NCBI RefSeq assembly: GCF_000612725.1
Contig: NZ_HG964454.1
Coordinates: 143,951-207,950, forward strand
Length of the DNA: 64,000 nt
Source: Mycolicibacterium austroafricanum
GTDB taxonomy: Bacteria > Actinomycetota > Actinomycetes > Mycobacteriales > Mycobacteriaceae
Reading direction: 5' to 3'
The position numbers were made by a program, and so were the translations under genes. The notes under the pieces are model-generated. The model worked only from the letters and a program-made list of their open reading frames with translations, ran no database searches and was not told the origin of the DNA. The first letter of the stretch is position 1, and every line of letters starts with the position of its first letter. Positions 36,333-45,616 of the stretch are shown piece by piece.

Positions 36333-37370
36333 ATGCTGGTCAGCATGGGTATCCAGGGCGCTCCCGTGGGTGGTGTGGACTATCCACGGACCTACCAGGA
36401 ATTCCGGGAGTGGTTCCCCGACGATGCCTCGTGCGCAGCGTATTTGGCCCGTTTGCGCTGGCCAGACGGCTTTCGATGTCCATCGTGCGACCACGATCGG
36501 GCGTGGCAAACCTCGACCCGACACTGGAAATGCGTGAGCTGCGGCCGCAAGACCTCCGTCACGGCGGGCACCATTTTTCATCGCACCCGGACCCCGTTGA
36601 GTACGTGGTTCGCCGCCATCTGGTTGGTCACCTCGCAGAAGAACGGTGCATCAGCCAAGAATCTGCACGACATGCTCGGCTTGGGCTCTTACGAGACCGC
36701 CTGGGCGTGGCTGCACAAACTGCGCCGGGCCATGGTGCGCCCTGACCGAGAATTGCTCAGCGACGTCGTTGAAGTCGACGAGTCTTTCCTCGGCGGCCGC
36801 GCCACCGGCAAGCTAGGGGCCCCCACCAGCAAGGCGCCAGTCATGATTGCGGTGGAAAACCTTGGGCCGCAAGTGAATCGAAAGCTTCGGCTAGGCCGCG
36901 TCCGACTCGGCGTGGCAGACTCTCCAGGCTCGAAACAGCTCGTCGACTTCGCCCGCACGACCGTCGAACCTGGCTCCGTCATCCGCACCGACGGCGCCCG
37001 CATGTTCCGCACCCTGGCCAGCGAAGGCTTCAAACACGAGTACATCTCCGGTTACAGCTCACCAGAGCCCGGCCACGTCACCCTGCCGGGGCCACACCGG
37101 GTGGCCTCATTGCTCAAGCGCTGGAACGCCGGCACTCATCACTACCGCGTCGAACGCGAGCACCTGCAGTACTACCTCGACGAATTCACTTTCCGGTTCA
37201 ACCGACGCAGATCATCCGCCCGCGGCATGCTCTTCTACCGGCTGCTGCAGCAAAGCGTCAACACCGACCCTCACCCGCTGGCCGAACTGGTAAGCCGCAC
37301 GTCAGAGCTGTTCCCGCTCAACGACAATGCCGCCGAATTCGTGCCCAGCGACACCCACGGAGAATTCTGA
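36333..37370 (+). CDS. IS1595-family (ISXO2-like) transposase
   Basis: The 345-residue transposase starts at ATG 36333 inside the element; ATG 36345 is the alternative. An N-terminal zinc ribbon has CPSC and CVSCGRKTS. The RNase H-like core holds Asp in VVEVDESFLGG and Asp in IRTDGARMF. The C-terminal part (HRVASLLKRW, YLDEFTFRFNRR) is typical of the family. Many members have N-x-x-E-S before LLKR as the third catalytic position; here the sequence is PGPHRVAS, as in some actinobacterial relatives. It should carry out cut-and-paste or copy-type transposition of this element. Confidence 0.92.
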   Translation: MLVSMGIQGAPVGGVDYPRTYQEFREWFPDDASCAAYLARLRWPDGFRCPSCDHDRAWQTSTRHWKCVSCGRKTSVTAGTIFHRTRTPLSTWFAAIWLVTSQKNGASAKNLHDMLGLGSYETAWAWLHKLRRAMVRPDRELLSDVVEVDESFLGGRATGKLGAPTSKAPVMIAVENLGPQVNRKLRLGRVRLGVADSPGSKQLVDFARTTVEPGSVIRTDGARMFRTLASEGFKHEYISGYSSPEPGHVTLPGPHRVASLLKRWNAGTHHYRVEREHLQYYLDEFTFRFNRRRSSARGMLFYRLLQQSVNTDPHPLAELVSRTSELFPLNDNAAEFVPSDTHGEF

Positions 37371-37376
37371 CATCTC

Positions 37377-37400
37377 GGTCCACTTAAGCAGATAAGCAGT
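37377..37400 (-). repeat. IS right terminal inverted repeat
   Basis: 24 bp, reverse complement of the left end with one mismatch. It begins 6 nt after the transposase stop codon. Confidence 0.92.
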
Positions 37401-37408
37401 ATGTATGT
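37401..37408 (+). repeat. Right 8-bp target duplication, containing the start codon of the next gene
   Basis: ATGTATGT repeats the left flank exactly. Its bases 5-7 (37405-37407) are the ATG of the DUF222/HNH gene, so insertion rebuilt the start codon. Confidence 0.9.
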
Positions 37409-39198
37409 TCGGTTCGGTGTTCGCGGGTTTGGACGAGTCCGCGTTGATCGCTGTGATCGAGCAGTGTGCGCGTGAGGAGGCCCAGGCGGGAGCGCGTAAG
37501 TCGGCCGCGATCGCGGCGTTGGTGTACGAGTGCGTGACGTTTGACGATGTGCGTGATGGGTGGGTGTGGGACTCGTGGGCCGCGACGGCCTGCGAGCTCG
37601 GAGCCGCCCTGAACATGGGGCACAAGCGGGCCTCGGGCCAGATGCGCATCGCCGTCGCCCTGCGGGATCGGCTGCCCAGGGTCGCCGCCCTGCATGCGCA
37701 GGGCCGGCTCAGTGCCCGGCTGATCGGGCAGGTCACCTGGCGCACCCGGCTGGTGCAGGACCCGCACCTGCTGGCGCTGGTGGATGCCGAAATGGCGGAG
37801 AAGGCCCTGCGGTGGGAAGCGCTGTCCGATGACAAGCTGACCGCAGCCCTCGACGCGGTGATCGAGCGTTATGACCCCGATGCGGTGATTCGGGCCCGTG
37901 AGGTGGTCAAGGGCCGCGATTTCCACATCGGGGCCAGCGACGACCCCGATGCGCTGGTCACGGTGTGGGGCAAGATACTCGGCTGTGACGCCGCGGTGCT
38001 GGCCGCACGGATCGCGGCGTTGCTCAAAGGGATCTGCGACAACGACCCCCGCGACATGGGTGACCGGCGTTCGTGCGCGGTCGGGGCCATCATTCACGGC
38101 CAGGACCAGCTGTCCTGCCGCTGCGGCTCCCCCGACTGCACCGCCTCTGCGCCACCGGCGCCGGGTTCGTCGAATGTGGTGATCTCGGTGCTCGCCGACC
38201 CCGCCGCACTCGAAGCCGTCCGCCGGCTGATCGCCTCCCAGGACCGCGAACAACAAGACAAGCTCACCGAGAACACCCCGCCCAGGACAGAGCCCGCCCC
38301 GGAGTCGGAGCCTGCGGGAGAGGCCGTCGAACCCGAGCCTCAGCCGGCCAGCGAGGACGAATCACCCGAGCCCACCGAGCCCGAGGCTGAGCCGGAGCCT
38401 GAGCCCGGGCTCGAGGTCGAGGCCGAGGCTGCGGGAGAGGCCGTCGAACCCGAGCCGCAGCCGGCCGGTGACGGCGCGTCTGCCGGGCCGTTGGTGCCGA
38501 ATCCCCTTGCGTGTGTGCGGGATTCGGGGGTGGCGTTGCTGCCCGGGGTGAAGGTCTTGCCGTTGGTGGCGTTGGCTGAAGCGATCCGGGCCGGCGCGGC
38601 GATCAAAATCCTGTGGCTGCCCGGCCCCGACCCGGAACCGCACTACCGGCCCTCGGCCAAGCTGGCGGCGTTCGTGCGTGCCCGGGACCTGTTCTGCCGT
38701 TACCCCGGCTGTGATGTGCCCGCCGAGCGCTGCGACCTCGACCATGTGGTGCCCTATCCGTACGGGCCCACCCATCCGTCGAACCTGAACTGCAAATGCC
38801 GTACCCACCACTTGGGCAAGACGTTCGCCGAGGGCTGGCAGGAACAGCAGTTCCCGGACGGGACGGTGCTGTGGACGACCCCGGCCGGGCAGCGCTGCAC
38901 CACGGTGCCCGGTAGTTGGTTGTTCTTTCCCGGTTGGGACACCACCACCGCCGAACTCCCGCCGATGGCCCAGCCGCCACCGGATCCCGACCGGCTGGCC
39001 AAGATGCCGAAACGACGACGTACCCGCGCCGCCGACCAAGCCGCCCGCATCAAAGCCGAACGCGAACACAACGCCATCCAGCGCGCCCTCGAACGACAAC
39101 AGGCCCTCGACCGACAACCGAGAACCGAAGCCGGACGAATTCGGGGTGAAGGCCGACCGCCGGCACCCAGCTACGGCGACGACCTCCCACCCTTCTGA
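37405..39198 (+). CDS. DUF222 / HNH endonuclease-like protein (13E12 repeat family)
   Basis: The 597-residue protein has the DUF222 helical domain (about 1-290: KRASGQMRIAVALRDRLP, GRLSARLIGQVTWRT). An acidic Glu/Pro linker follows (about 290-370), then an HNH nuclease motif (about 430-480: FCRYPGCDVPAERCDLDHVVPYPYG, then NLNCKCRTHH). The C-terminus is basic. Members are abundant in mycobacteria, and several are SOS-induced; the exact function is unsettled. The ATG lies in the target duplication of the IS. The native promoter side is now 1.1 kb away and no good Shine-Dalgarno sequence precedes the ATG, so expression may be altered or lost. Confidence 0.85.
   Translation: MFGSVFAGLDESALIAVIEQCAREEAQAGARKSAAIAALVYECVTFDDVRDGWVWDSWAATACELGAALNMGHKRASGQMRIAVALRDRLPRVAALHAQGRLSARLIGQVTWRTRLVQDPHLLALVDAEMAEKALRWEALSDDKLTAALDAVIERYDPDAVIRAREVVKGRDFHIGASDDPDALVTVWGKILGCDAAVLAARIAALLKGICDNDPRDMGDRRSCAVGAIIHGQDQLSCRCGSPDCTASAPPAPGSSNVVISVLADPAALEAVRRLIASQDREQQDKLTENTPPRTEPAPESEPAGEAVEPEPQPASEDESPEPTEPEAEPEPEPGLEVEAEAAGEAVEPEPQPAGDGASAGPLVPNPLACVRDSGVALLPGVKVLPLVALAEAIRAGAAIKILWLPGPDPEPHYRPSAKLAAFVRARDLFCRYPGCDVPAERCDLDHVVPYPYGPTHPSNLNCKCRTHHLGKTFAEGWQEQQFPDGTVLWTTPAGQRCTTVPGSWLFFPGWDTTTAELPPMAQPPPDPDRLAKMPKRRRTRAADQAARIKAEREHNAIQRALERQQALDRQPRTEAGRIRGEGRPPAPSYGDDLPPF
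38312..38466 (+). repeat. Two 38-nt direct repeats in the acidic linker
   Basis: The stretch 38312-38349 recurs at 38429-38466 with one mismatch and encodes AGEAVEPEPQPA twice. The period of 117 nt keeps the frame. It shows that the Glu/Pro linker grew by duplication. Confidence 0.75.
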
Positions 39199-39213
39199 GG
39201 TTCGACCGCTGGG

Positions 39214-41361
39214 TCAGACTCGCGGTTCTACCGCGGCACGCATCGCTTCACACAGGGTCGCAGCGCGCTCGTCCTCGAAGATGTCCTCCAGCAGAATCTG
39301 CCTGCCGTCCGGCCCTGCGAGCGGCACACGCCAGTTGGGGTACTCGTTGGTCGTTCCCGGCTGGTTCTGGGTTCGTACCTCGCCCACAGCGTCGGCCAGC
39401 GACAGCGCGAGCAGCCGCGACGGCGTGCGACCGAGGTACCGGTGCAATGCCAGCACGACCTCGTCGACGTCGGGGGTCTCTCCGCCGAGCAGCCCGACCC
39501 GGCGTAGCTCGGCCATCCACGCCTGCTGATGTGCGCCGTCGGCGGCCAGCTCCTCTTCGGCCGGCCGTGTGAGCAGTCCGAGTTCGTCACGCAGCCGCAC
39601 ATGTTCGCCTGCCAGATACCCGGCCGTCGGCGGCAGGTCATGCGTCGTGACCGCCGACAGACACGACTGCCGCCACCGTTCCGCCGGCAGCGGCCCGCCG
39701 TCGCCGTCGTGATCGCCCTCGAACCACAGGATCGACGTGCCGAACAGCCCGCGGTCGCGCAGATAATCGCGCACCCACGGCTCCACCGTGCCGAGATCCT
39801 CCCCGACGACGACCGCGCCGACCCGGTGCGCCTCCAGCGCGACGATCCCGATCATCGCCTCGTGGTCATAGCGCACATAGGTGCCCTCGGTCGGCAGCGC
39901 TCCCTTCGGAATCCACCACAACCGGAACAGGCCGATGATGTGGTCGATCCGCACCCCACCGGCATGCCGGAGGATCGCGCCGACCATCGCCCGAAACGGT
40001 TCGTACGCCGCCTCCGCAAGCCGGTCAGGTCGCCACGGCGGTTGCGACCAGTCCTGACCCAGCTGGTTGAACTCGTCCGGCGGGGCGCCTGCCGTCACAC
40101 CCAGCGCCAGCGCGTCCTGCAGCGCCCAGGCGTCGGCGCCGTCGGGGTCCACGCCGACCGCGAGATCGTGCATGATGCCCAGCTCCATGCCGGCCTGGAT
40201 GGCCCGATCCTGCGCGGTCGACAGTTGCTCGTCCACGAGCCACTGCAGCCAGCGGTGGAAGTCGACCTCGGCATGGTGATCCCCGACGAAGGCGGTCACC
40301 GCCTCGTTGCGCGGGTGCTGCAGTTCCTCGGGCCACTGCCGCCAGTCGGCCCCGTGGTGCTCGGCCAGTGCGCACCAGGTGGCGAAGTCGTCGAGGCTGT
40401 GCCCCTCGCGCTTCCGAAACGCCTGATAGGCGATTTCCCGGCCCGCCGAGCGCCCGACCAGATACAGCGTCTCCAGTGCCGCTCGTTTGGCCTTCCAGGC
40501 GCTGTCCCGGTCGATCCGCTCGGACCTGTTCGCGCGGGCCTGCACCTGAGCCTGCGCCTTGCGGATTCGACCGCGGTGCCGGACGTAGGCGAATTCCGGC
40601 ACGGCCTCCACCCGCAGGTACATCGGATTGACGAAGCGTCGCGACGTCGGCAGATACGGCGACGGCTCCATCGGGGCCACAGGCGCTGCGGCGTGCAACG
40701 GGTTCACGAGCACGAAACCGGCGTGATGCCGCGCGGCCGACCACACCGCCAGATCGGTCAGATCGGTCAGATCGCCTACCCCGCAGGAGTTTCCGGAGCG
40801 CACGCTGTAGAGCTGGGTGGCCAGGCCCCAGGCGCGGCCCGCCCGGAGCCTGGTACCGCGATCCAGCGTGGACGGCGACACGATGACGATGGTGCTGACG
40901 TCGGACGAACCCACCTGCAGGTGCAGCCGGTGATACCCGATCGGAAGGTCCGGCGGTAGCTCGAAGGTGGCTTCGCCGACCAGTCGCCCATCGAGATCGT
41001 AAGGCGGCCTGTTGTTTTCGAGCTGACGAAGTCCGGTCCGGACGCTGCCGTCCTCCAGTCGCAGCCACAGCCTGGCCGGGTCACCGTGGGTGACGTGCAC
41101 CCAGAACGGCTCCGCCGTGCCGGTGCGCCCGACGATCGAGGGAGGTAGTTCGCGGGCCCAGTGGTCGCGCTCGTGCCGGGAGAGGGCCTCGGCGCGGTCC
41201 TTCTCGGTGGCGGCGGCCACACCCAGCGCGTCGAGCACCGCGATCAGGGTGGCCGCCGACACCGGCACCGGCCTGCCCGTCCAGTCCGTGTACTCGCTTG
41301 CCACCCCATACCGTCGCGCGAGCTCGACCAGAGCCGCGGGCACTGCAGTGTCGTCCGACAT
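39214..41361 (-). CDS. malQ: 4-alpha-glucanotransferase (amylomaltase)
   Basis: This 715-residue GH77 enzyme transfers alpha-1,4-glucan segments in maltodextrin and glycogen metabolism. The catalytic residues are visible: Asp in GVRIDHIIGLFRLWWIP, Glu in VVGEDLGTVEPWV and Asp in TTHDLPPTAGY. An N-terminal domain of about 160 residues precedes the barrel, as in actinobacterial MalQ. I chose ATG 41361 (MSDDTAVPAALVEL) over a longer frame. It stands alone, convergent with the DUF222 gene. Confidence 0.94.
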   Translation of the reverse strand: MSDDTAVPAALVELARRYGVASEYTDWTGRPVPVSAATLIAVLDALGVAAATEKDRAEALSRHERDHWARELPPSIVGRTGTAEPFWVHVTHGDPARLWLRLEDGSVRTGLRQLENNRPPYDLDGRLVGEATFELPPDLPIGYHRLHLQVGSSDVSTIVIVSPSTLDRGTRLRAGRAWGLATQLYSVRSGNSCGVGDLTDLTDLAVWSAARHHAGFVLVNPLHAAAPVAPMEPSPYLPTSRRFVNPMYLRVEAVPEFAYVRHRGRIRKAQAQVQARANRSERIDRDSAWKAKRAALETLYLVGRSAGREIAYQAFRKREGHSLDDFATWCALAEHHGADWRQWPEELQHPRNEAVTAFVGDHHAEVDFHRWLQWLVDEQLSTAQDRAIQAGMELGIMHDLAVGVDPDGADAWALQDALALGVTAGAPPDEFNQLGQDWSQPPWRPDRLAEAAYEPFRAMVGAILRHAGGVRIDHIIGLFRLWWIPKGALPTEGTYVRYDHEAMIGIVALEAHRVGAVVVGEDLGTVEPWVRDYLRDRGLFGTSILWFEGDHDGDGGPLPAERWRQSCLSAVTTHDLPPTAGYLAGEHVRLRDELGLLTRPAEEELAADGAHQQAWMAELRRVGLLGGETPDVDEVVLALHRYLGRTPSRLLALSLADAVGEVRTQNQPGTTNEYPNWRVPLAGPDGRQILLEDIFEDERAATLCEAMRAAVEPRV

Positions 41362-41435
41362 GGCGCCAATCTTGCCCTGTGAAGCGGCATTGCAAACGCC
41401 GAGCACGGCCCGGGCGTTCGGTAGGGTCGCTCATC

Positions 41436-42626
41436 ATGGCGCCAGAACCGCTCGGCAGCGGCGAAGCGCGCAACCGACGGGCCCGGATCGCGGTCGCCGC
41501 GCTGTTCCTCACCAACGGCGCACTGTTCGCCAACCTGCTGCCCAGGTACCCGGAGATCAAGGCGGACCTGGCGATGTCGAACGCCGCCTACGGGGCCGCC
41601 GTCGCCTCGTTCTCGGCAGGCGCGCTGCTGGCCGGCCCGACCGCCGCGGCCCTGATCCGGCGTTTCCAGTCGTCGCGGGTCGCCCTCGCCACGACCGTCG
41701 CGCTGGCGGTGTTGATCGTGGTCGCCGGGTTGGCCGGCACACCGCTGCTGTTCGCCGTGGCGCTGTTCGCCGCCGGTGCCTGTGACGCCGTCACCGACGT
41801 CGCGCAGAACGTCAACGGGCTTCGGCTGCAACGCAACTACGGACGGTCGATCATCAACTCCCTGCATGCGGTCTGGGCGGTCGGCGCGATCGTCGGCGGC
41901 CTGATGGGAGCGGGTGCGATCGCCTTGCAGATTCCCCGCCCGATCCACCTGGCCGCCGCGGCGGTGCTGTTCTGCGGCGTCGTGCTGGCCGCATACCCGT
42001 CCCTTCTGCACGGCCCCGACCACGACGACCACCCGTCGACGCGCAACACGGACGGCTCGGGCGTCCGCGCGGTGGTGCTGCTCACCTTGCTGGCGTTGGT
42101 CGGCATCGCGGTCGCCGGTGCGACGGTCGAGGACGCAGGCAGCTCCTGGGCGACGCTGTATCTGCGCGACAGCCTCGGAGCCCCCGGCGCGGTGGCCGTC
42201 ATGGGCTACATCGCGCTGGTGGGATTCATGTTCATCGGGCGGATGACCGGAGATCGACTGGTGGATCGGTTCGGCGAGCGCGCGGTGGCGCGCAGCGGGG
42301 GACTGATCACCGCGGCAGGCATGGGCGCCGCGTTGGCGTTCCCGTCGGTGCCGGGCACCATCGCCGGGTTCGCCGCCGCGGGCCTCGGCGTGGCCACGGT
42401 GATCCCCGCGGCGATGCGCGCCGCCGACGAACTGCCCGGGCTGCGCGCCGGCACCGGACTGACCGTCCTGACCTGGCTGATGCGTGTCGGGTTCCTGGGC
42501 GCACCGCTGATCGTGGGTGTCGTCGCCGATGCGACCAGCCTGCGGGCCGGCCTGCTCACAGTCCCGGTCGCGGGGGCGGCGCTTGTCGTCCTCGCCGGGG
42601 TTCTCGGCTCCCGCTGCCGGGGGTGA
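41436..42626 (+). CDS. MFS transporter
   Basis: This 396-residue protein has about 12 membrane segments. GALFANLLPRYPEIKADLAMSNAAYG and DAVTDVAQNVNGLRLQRNYGRSIINSLHAVW resemble the FucP/YbjJ-like branch of the major facilitator superfamily. This branch holds sugar and drug transporters, and the substrate here is unknown. The ATG at 41436 is divergent from malQ with a 74-nt gap; co-location with malQ might hint at a sugar, but this is weak. Confidence 0.85.
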   Translation: MAPEPLGSGEARNRRARIAVAALFLTNGALFANLLPRYPEIKADLAMSNAAYGAAVASFSAGALLAGPTAAALIRRFQSSRVALATTVALAVLIVVAGLAGTPLLFAVALFAAGACDAVTDVAQNVNGLRLQRNYGRSIINSLHAVWAVGAIVGGLMGAGAIALQIPRPIHLAAAAVLFCGVVLAAYPSLLHGPDHDDHPSTRNTDGSGVRAVVLLTLLALVGIAVAGATVEDAGSSWATLYLRDSLGAPGAVAVMGYIALVGFMFIGRMTGDRLVDRFGERAVARSGGLITAAGMGAALAFPSVPGTIAGFAAAGLGVATVIPAAMRAADELPGLRAGTGLTVLTWLMRVGFLGAPLIVGVVADATSLRAGLLTVPVAGAALVVLAGVLGSRCRG

Positions 42627-42642
42627 TCGGTCTCCGTCGCGT

Positions 42643-43890
42643 CTAGAGGATCAGCCCGAGGCGCGGCGGGCGGGTGCCGTGCAGGGTGTGGTTGCCGAGG
42701 TGGACGTACTTCCAGCGTGCGGGATCGTGCAGCGAGTGCACCCGGACGTTGCGCCAGTGCCGGTCCAGGTTCACCGCACCGTCGGTGCCCGACGTGCCGG
42801 TGAGCTCGAAGATCGCGCCGGCGATCTCGACGGCGTCCTGCTGGGCCAGCGCCTTGGCCGCCGCCACCGTCAGCGAGGCGTGCGCGGCGGCATCCCGGGT
42901 CACCTCGGGGGCCGCGTATGCCTCGTCGATGAGCGCGGTCCCGCGCGCCAGCAGCGCCTCCAGCGCGTACAGGCGCGCGGTCAGTTCACCGAAGCGGCGC
43001 ACGACGTGCGGTTCCTGGTCGGCCCGCTCGATGCCGGCGTCGAGGGCCTCCTTCCACGGCCGCGACCTGGTGCGGACGAACACGGCCCCGTCTTCGAGGG
43101 CGGCCCGGGCGATGCCGATGTCGATCGCGGCGTGCAGGGCTTGGTCGAAGGCGCCGAGCACCGACGGATCCGCGGTGATCGGGTCCGGCGGCGGGCCCTC
43201 GTCGATCAGCAGGTCGTCGTCGACCACCACGTTGTTCAGGCGCACCTCGCCGCTGGCCGTGCCCCGCTGGCCGAAGGCCGACCAGGACTCCAGGTCCAGC
43301 GTGACACCTTCCTGGTCCGGGCGGACGAATGCGGTTGCGGTGTCGCCGTTTTCGCGACCCTCGATGCGTGCGGCGACGGCGATCCACGTCGCGCCGAGCG
43401 TGCCCGTGGCGTAGTACTTGGTGCCGTTGAGCACCCAGTGGCCGTCTCGGCGGGTCACGGTGGTCCGCCGGTCCAGTGCGTGCGCGGTGCCACGCTCGGC
43501 GCTCGCGTTGCCCAACTGGGCGCCCGCCAACAGGTCGGCGTAGATGCGGGGTGCCGGCTGGGTGTGCCCGAGCCCGGAGATGGCCTGCGCGACGACGAAG
43601 TGCGACAGCAGCAGCTGTCCGACCGCACCGTCGGCCCGGGCCAACCGGCGCAGCACCTCGACCACCGTCGAAGCCGGCAGTCCGGGTCCGCCGTGTGCGG
43701 TGGGCACCGAGATGCCGAGCAGGCCGGACTCGGCCACCAGCCTCAGCTGCGGGGTGAGCACCGCTCCTGCGCGTTCACGTTCGGCGCTACCCGCAGCGAT
43801 GGCCTCGGCCACCTCTTCTGCGGCGGCGAGTGCGTCCGCGGGTGTTCGCAACAGCGTGTCTGGGATGCGGTCGGTGATGTCGGTTGCCAT
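42643..43890 (-). CDS. SfnB/DszC-like flavoprotein monooxygenase
   Basis: The 415-residue protein has an acyl-CoA dehydrogenase fold but matches the SfnB/DszC branch, which oxidises sulfur compounds with reduced flavin. Markers are SVPTAHGGPGLPASTVVEVLRRLARADGAVGQLL, WVLNGTKYYATGTLGATW, SWSAFGQRGTASGEV and the C-terminal DRHWRNVRVHSLHDPARWKYVHLG. It may help in sulfur scavenging from organosulfur compounds. No reductase or sulfonate transporter is nearby. The range of substrates cannot be determined. Confidence 0.85.
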   Translation of the reverse strand: MATDITDRIPDTLLRTPADALAAAEEVAEAIAAGSAERERAGAVLTPQLRLVAESGLLGISVPTAHGGPGLPASTVVEVLRRLARADGAVGQLLLSHFVVAQAISGLGHTQPAPRIYADLLAGAQLGNASAERGTAHALDRRTTVTRRDGHWVLNGTKYYATGTLGATWIAVAARIEGRENGDTATAFVRPDQEGVTLDLESWSAFGQRGTASGEVRLNNVVVDDDLLIDEGPPPDPITADPSVLGAFDQALHAAIDIGIARAALEDGAVFVRTRSRPWKEALDAGIERADQEPHVVRRFGELTARLYALEALLARGTALIDEAYAAPEVTRDAAAHASLTVAAAKALAQQDAVEIAGAIFELTGTSGTDGAVNLDRHWRNVRVHSLHDPARWKYVHLGNHTLHGTRPPRLGLIL

Positions 43891-44014
43891 GAGCGCAACG
43901 TACGGAGCCTGCCGCGTGCTGCAGATATTTGCGAGCAGCGAGAATGTTTGTCACCGGGATGCCGCGCGTGCGCTGGTACAGTGACGTACCGGAGACCGAT
44001 CTAAGGAGCTCGGC

Positions 44015-45586
44015 ATGACCGCGGACGCCACAACCCGCAGTTCGGCAGGCGGACGACCCGTCGTGGAGACCACGAACGGGCCCGTGCGCGGTGTGGACGA
44101 CGGAAGTGTGAAGTCATGGAAGGCCGTTCGCTACGCGGCGGCCCCGGTCGGTGAGCTGCGGTGGCGCGCACCCGAGCCGCCGCAGGCCTGGTCGGAGCCC
44201 GTCGACGCCGGCCGGGTGGGCCCGGTGTGCCCGCAGCCGACGGATCCGAGGATTCCCATCGACCTCGGCGCCCCGCAGGGTGAGGACTTTCTCACGCTGA
44301 ACATCTGGGCCCCGTCGGGCACCCAGCCCGGTGACGCAAAACCGGTGATGGTGTGGATACACGGCGGCGCCTACATCCTGGGCTCGGCCAGTCAACCGCT
44401 CTACCACGGCGGCACGCTGGCGTCCGGTGGGGATGCGGTGGTGGTGACCGTGAACTACCGGCTCGGCGCGCTGGGCTTCCTGGAACTGTCCACCCTCGGC
44501 GCCGACCCCGAGCGGTTCGCCACCAACCTGGGCCTGCGCGACGTGCTGGCGGCCCTGGAGTGGGTGCGCGACAACATCGCGGCGTTCGGTGGTGACCCCG
44601 GCCGGGTCACCGTGTTCGGTGAGTCCGCCGGCGGTGGCATCGTGGCGTCGCTGCTGGCAAGCCCGGCCGCGGCGGGATTGTTCAGCGCCGCGATCGCGCA
44701 GAGCGCGCCGGTGACCTCCACCTACGAGCTGGGCCGGGCCCAGCGGGTGGCCGAGCGGTTCCTCGACGTGCTCGGAGCCCGCCCCGACGACCTGCACCGG
44801 CTCTCCGAGGCGCCGATCGACGTGCTGGTCGAGGCGTCCCGGACGGTGTTCGACGAGGTTCCGGTGCGCACCCCCGGGACGCTGGCGTTCGCCCCGACCG
44901 TCGACGGCGACCTGCTCCCGGACTATCCGGTGAACCTCGCCAGGCAAGGCAGGACGCATCCGGTGCCGCTGATCATCGGCACCAACAAGAACGAGGCCGC
45001 GCTGTTCCGGTACATGAAGTCGCCGCTGATGCCGATCGCGCCGGCCTCCATCAAGGCGATGTTCGCCGAGATCGCGGCCGAACAACCTGGTCTGCAGCTG
45101 CCCAGCGAGGACATTCTGAAGGGCACCTACCGCGGCCGCGGCAAGACCAAGGGGCTGGGGCTGACCAGTGACCTCGGATTCCGGATGCCGTCGCTCTGGT
45201 TCGCCGACGGACACCGTGCGGTGGCGCCGGTCTACCTGTACCGCTTCGATTTCCACACTCCGCTGCTGCGGCTGGTGCGCCTGCACGCCGCGCACGCCAC
45301 CGAGCTCCCGTTCGTGTGGGGCAATCTCGTCGCCGGCCGCAGGGATCCGACGTTCGCGCTCGGCGGTCGCAAGTCCGGGGCCGCGGTCTCCGAGCGCATG
45401 CGGGCGCGTTGGGTGAGTTTCGCCGCGCACGGCGCACCCACCGGTCCTGCAGGCGAGCCGGTCTGGCGGCCCTACGGGGCTGACGACCGCGCGACGCTGG
45501 TGATCGACAAGCAGGACACCGTCGTCGACGACCTCGACGCCGACGTCCGGCGCGCCTGGGGCGACGACGTCCTCAGCTTCCTGTAG
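44015..45586 (+). CDS. Type B carboxylesterase
   Basis: This 523-residue alpha/beta hydrolase has the carboxylesterase-B signatures. They are DFLTLNIWAP, the oxyanion loop HGGAY (about 116-120) and the nucleophile elbow FGESAGGG with Ser204; catalytic acid and His regions follow. It hydrolyses carboxylic esters of unknown identity. No signal peptide is seen. The start follows AAGGAG by a short spacing. The gene is divergent from the SfnB-like gene and 30 nt upstream of the sterol desaturase-like gene, so these two may be co-transcribed. Confidence 0.92.
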   Translation: MTADATTRSSAGGRPVVETTNGPVRGVDDGSVKSWKAVRYAAAPVGELRWRAPEPPQAWSEPVDAGRVGPVCPQPTDPRIPIDLGAPQGEDFLTLNIWAPSGTQPGDAKPVMVWIHGGAYILGSASQPLYHGGTLASGGDAVVVTVNYRLGALGFLELSTLGADPERFATNLGLRDVLAALEWVRDNIAAFGGDPGRVTVFGESAGGGIVASLLASPAAAGLFSAAIAQSAPVTSTYELGRAQRVAERFLDVLGARPDDLHRLSEAPIDVLVEASRTVFDEVPVRTPGTLAFAPTVDGDLLPDYPVNLARQGRTHPVPLIIGTNKNEAALFRYMKSPLMPIAPASIKAMFAEIAAEQPGLQLPSEDILKGTYRGRGKTKGLGLTSDLGFRMPSLWFADGHRAVAPVYLYRFDFHTPLLRLVRLHAAHATELPFVWGNLVAGRRDPTFALGGRKSGAAVSERMRARWVSFAAHGAPTGPAGEPVWRPYGADDRATLVIDKQDTVVDDLDADVRRAWGDDVLSFL

Positions 45587-45616
45587 GACCGTAAACTCAC
45601 CTCGGAGGTGCTCACC

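Larger units (their letters stand above)
36308..37400 (+). mobile_element. Complete IS1595-family insertion sequence
   Basis: The element is 1093 bp long. Its 24-bp terminal inverted repeats (36308-36331 and 37377-37400) begin ACTGCTTATCT and differ at one position. An exact 8-bp target duplication flanks it, and it carries one transposase gene. Intact ends and an exact duplication indicate a recent insertion. It lies between a secreted protein gene and a DUF222/HNH gene, at the latter's start codon. Confidence 0.95.
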
